Shown here piece after piece: positions 61,776 to 64,000 of a DNA stretch of 64,000 bases. The stretch is from the NCBI RefSeq assembly GCF_003477605.1, contig NZ_QUDR01000008.1:1-64000 (forward strand), given 5' to 3'. Source of the DNA: Clostridium sp. AF37-5 (GTDB taxonomy: Bacteria > Bacillota > Clostridia > Lachnospirales > Lachnospiraceae). A model generated the notes under the pieces. It saw only the letters and a list, made by a program, of their open reading frames with translations, was not told the DNA's origin and ran no database searches. Both the position numbers and the translations under genes were made by a program. How positions within the stretch are numbered: the first letter of the stretch is position 1; each line of letters opens with the position of its first letter.

Positions 61776-62438
61776 ATGCAGATTACAAGGATTTTTCATA
61801 GTGGTTTTTTAGTCGAGACAGCCAAACGATATTTTATATTTGATTATTATAAAGGAGAATTGCCGAAGTTAAATCCAGATAAACCGGTATATGTGTTCGC
61901 CAGCCATGGACATCAGGATCATTATGAACCAAAAGTATTTGAACTTTTGAAACAACAGGGGATTGTACCGAAACTTGCGATTCTTGCAAAGGATATTAAG
62001 GAGAAAAAATATCCGGATGTAATTCCTGTTTTAAAAGCCGGATTTCATGCACATTATGAAATTGAGGCAGATTTTTTGGTGGATACATTTCATTCAACAG
62101 ATGCCGGCGTAGCGTATCTCGTTACTTGCGGGGAAGGAAAGATTTATCATGCGGGAGACCTTCATGACTGGGTGTTTGATTCTGCATCGGAGAGGGAAAA
62201 CCGGCAAATGACAGGGATGTACAGGCATGAGATTGATAAAATGAAAAATATTTCACTGGATGTTGCTTTTGTTCCACTGGATCCAAGGCAGGAAAGACGT
62301 TATGCAGATGGAATATTATATTTTCTTCAAAAGGTAAAAGCAAAGCAGGTGTATCCAATGCACTTTTGGAGCCATTGTTCCATTATCGATAAATTTCTTG
62401 CAGAATATCCAGAGTATGCAGATGTAATTAAAAAATAA
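61776..62438 (+). CDS. metallo-beta-lactamase-fold hydrolase
   Basis: 220 residues. MBL metal site in FASHGHQDHYEPKVF (H-x-H-x-D-H), later YHAGDLHDW, DVAFVPLDPRQE and VYPMHFWSH. Resembles the YtnP/UlaG-like soluble hydrolases; substrate unknown. ATG 61776 with GAAAGGTG upstream; 21 bp before the glycerol kinase gene, so co-transcribed with it. Confidence 0.85.
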   Translation: MQITRIFHSGFLVETAKRYFIFDYYKGELPKLNPDKPVYVFASHGHQDHYEPKVFELLKQQGIVPKLAILAKDIKEKKYPDVIPVLKAGFHAHYEIEADFLVDTFHSTDAGVAYLVTCGEGKIYHAGDLHDWVFDSASERENRQMTGMYRHEIDKMKNISLDVAFVPLDPRQERRYADGILYFLQKVKAKQVYPMHFWSHCSIIDKFLAEYPEYADVIKK

Positions 62439-62459
62439 TATAGATTGGGGAGGTTTTAC

Positions 62460-63953
62460 ATGAAAAAGTATGTGTTAGCACTGGACCAGGGAACGACAAG
62501 TTCACGCTGTATTTTGTTTGACAAGCAGGGAAATATCTGCAGCATGGCACAGAAAGAGTTTGAACAGATTTATCCTTATGCGGGATGGGTGGAGCATGAC
62601 CCTATGGAAATCTGGGCATCACAGTTATCTGTTGCGACAGAGGCGATGAGTAAAATTGGTGTGACCGGCGAAAATATAGCGGGGATTGGTATCACGAATC
62701 AAAGAGAAACGACGATTGTCTGGGACCGGCATACAGGACAGCCTATTTACAATGCGATTGTGTGGCAGTGCCGAAGAACAGCAGATGACATTGAAAAACT
62801 GGTGAAAGATGGTCTGGCCGATTATGTACGAAAGACGACGGGACTGATTCCGGATGCTTATTTTTCTGCATCGAAAATTGCGTGGATATTGGATCATGTT
62901 ACAGGAGCGAGGGAGAAGGCAGAAGCAGGTGATTTGCTTTTTGGGACGGTGGATACCTGGCTGATTTGGAATTTGACGAAGGGTGCTGTTCATGTAACTG
63001 ATTACACAAATGCGTCCAGAACGATGATGTTTGATATTCATAATTTGCGTTGGGATGACAATATTTTAGATTATTTTCATATTCCAAAATCTATGCTTCC
63101 GGAGGTTCGGCCATCCAGCTGTGTTTATGGATGCACGGATTTGAGTCTGCTCGGCGGGAAAATTCCGATTGCCGGGGCAGCAGGAGACCAGCAGGCGGCT
63201 TTGTTTGGACAGTGCTGTTTTATGCCGGGGGAAGTGAAAAATACTTATGGAACCGGCTGCTTTTTGTTGATGAATACGGGAGAAAAAGCAGTAAATTCAA
63301 AAAATGGCTTGCTTACTACGATTGCAGCAAGTTTTGAAAATAAGATTCAATATGCGCTGGAGGGTAGTATTTTTGTGGCTGGCGCAGGTGTGCAGTGGCT
63401 GCGTGATGAGATGGAGTTAGTGAAAGATGCTGCTCAGACAGAGGCATTTGCCAATGCGGTGGAAGATACGAATGGTGTCTATGTGGTTCCTGCGTTTACC
63501 GGATTGGGTGCCCCGTATTGGAATCCATACACAAGAGGAACAGTTGCAGGGTTGACAAGAGGCTGTAAAAAGGAGCATTTTGTGCGTGCTATCCTAGAAG
63601 CGATGGCATATCAGACTTACGATATTTTGAAAATTATGGAGCAGGAATCCGGTGTTGATATTGTCAGTCTTAAAGTCGATGGCGGGGCATCGAATAATAA
63701 TTTTCTAATGCAGTTCCAATCCGATGTACTAGGTGTTGATGTGCTTCGACCGGAGTGTGTAGAGACAACCGCACTGGGAGCTGCTTATCTGGCGGGACTT
63801 GCCGTAGGTTACTGGGACGATGTGGACGATATCCGTAAAAACTGGGCACTATCTAAAACGTTTGTGGCAGATATGCCGGAAGAATTGCGAAATGAAAAAT
63901 TAGCCGGGTGGAAGCGTGCCGTACGCTGTGCGCTTGCCTGGGCGGAGGAGTAG
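62460..63953 (+). CDS. glpK: glycerol kinase
   Basis: 497 residues, full length for the family. FGGY kinase blocks: [98 protein letters not shown] and [23 protein letters not shown]-dependent phosphorylation of glycerol in the cytoplasm. GGGAGGTTTTAC before the ATG. The 47 bases after its stop contain AAAGGAG but no complete start, so the next gene lies beyond the window. Confidence 0.97.
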   Translation: MKKYVLALDQGTTSSRCILFDKQGNICSMAQKEFEQIYPYAGWVEHDPMEIWASQLSVATEAMSKIGVTGENIAGIGITNQRETTIVWDRHTGQPIYNAIVWQCRRTADDIEKLVKDGLADYVRKTTGLIPDAYFSASKIAWILDHVTGAREKAEAGDLLFGTVDTWLIWNLTKGAVHVTDYTNASRTMMFDIHNLRWDDNILDYFHIPKSMLPEVRPSSCVYGCTDLSLLGGKIPIAGAAGDQQAALFGQCCFMPGEVKNTYGTGCFLLMNTGEKAVNSKNGLLTTIAASFENKIQYALEGSIFVAGAGVQWLRDEMELVKDAAQTEAFANAVEDTNGVYVVPAFTGLGAPYWNPYTRGTVAGLTRGCKKEHFVRAILEAMAYQTYDILKIMEQESGVDIVSLKVDGGASNNNFLMQFQSDVLGVDVLRPECVETTALGAAYLAGLAVGYWDDVDDIRKNWALSKTFVADMPEELRNEKLAGWKRAVRCALAWAEE

Positions 63954-64000
63954 AATTGGAAAGGAGATTAAATAGAGCAAAGAAACAAGGTGGAACGAAA

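Overview
The window looks like chromosome from a low-to-moderate GC anaerobic Firmicute, most likely a gut Lachnospiraceae-type Clostridium. The support is a T-box leader, Pro/Thr/Lys-rich surface-protein linkers, diaminopimelate dehydrogenase (ddh), DUF4474/DUF6487/DUF4097 proteins, and a PerR/rubrerythrin/rubredoxin/superoxide-reductase oxygen defence set. Species cannot be read from the sequence. No CRISPR array, transposase, integrase or prophage is visible.

1-3.9 kb: the end of a 16S-23S spacer, a complete 23S rRNA flanked by a processing stem, then seven tRNAs (Asp, Val, Thr, Tyr, fMet, Phe, Lys) and a terminator. No 5S gene is visible between the 23S and the tRNAs. 3.9-8.7 kb: accessory block with a small EamA-like transporter behind a candidate attenuator, MazG, NUDIX, a broken Phd/PIN module, a hydrolase remnant, a Fic protein and a GNAT. 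8.7-14.9 kb: CHASE-GGDEF-PAS cyclase, then a minus-strand run PerR > flavin reductase/rubredoxin/rubrerythrin fusion > short superoxide reductase > rubredoxin > HD-GYP > bacteriohemerythrin, ending at a terminator. This joins oxygen/peroxide defence to c-di-GMP turnover. 15-19.3 kb: second accessory block (frameshifted GNAT, HxlR with a divergent TIGR04076/nitroreductase pair, NUDIX pseudogene, GNAT-methyltransferase fusion, frameshifted HAD, small pyrophosphatase). Five copies of a palindromic intergenic repeat sit just 3' of genes in the two accessory blocks.

19.4-33.3 kb: an XRE regulator fused to an FlhA-like domain, a 2179-residue secreted protein, a PadR/HAAS/DUF4097 envelope operon, DHFR with an unexplained C-terminal domain, MATE and Na+-dependent transporters, and tRNA-Gly. 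33.3-41 kb: a divergent PadR-controlled cluster with two small secreted proteins, two lipoproteins and an ABC exporter, resembling an uncharacterised peptide/bacteriocin-type system. 41-43.4 kb: CstA behind a T-box, then a ~150-bp hairpin. 43.4-48.8 kb: DUF4474 protein, metallophosphoesterase, polar amino-acid ABC transporter, GreA-like factor and a membrane zinc-ribbon protein with a toxin-like C-terminus.

48.9-64 kb: HipB/HipA, ribosomal protein L25, a small XRE/membrane-protein pair under a large palindrome, NUDIX, Ddh, small DUF proteins, an ArsB/SLC13 permease, BlaI with an M56 sensor protease whose sensor region is LRR plus SGNH-like, an S51 peptidase, MATE, glycerate kinase, an MBL-fold hydrolase and glycerol kinase. 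Starts were moved from the longest ORF to the Shine-Dalgarno-supported codon where the sequence decided it.
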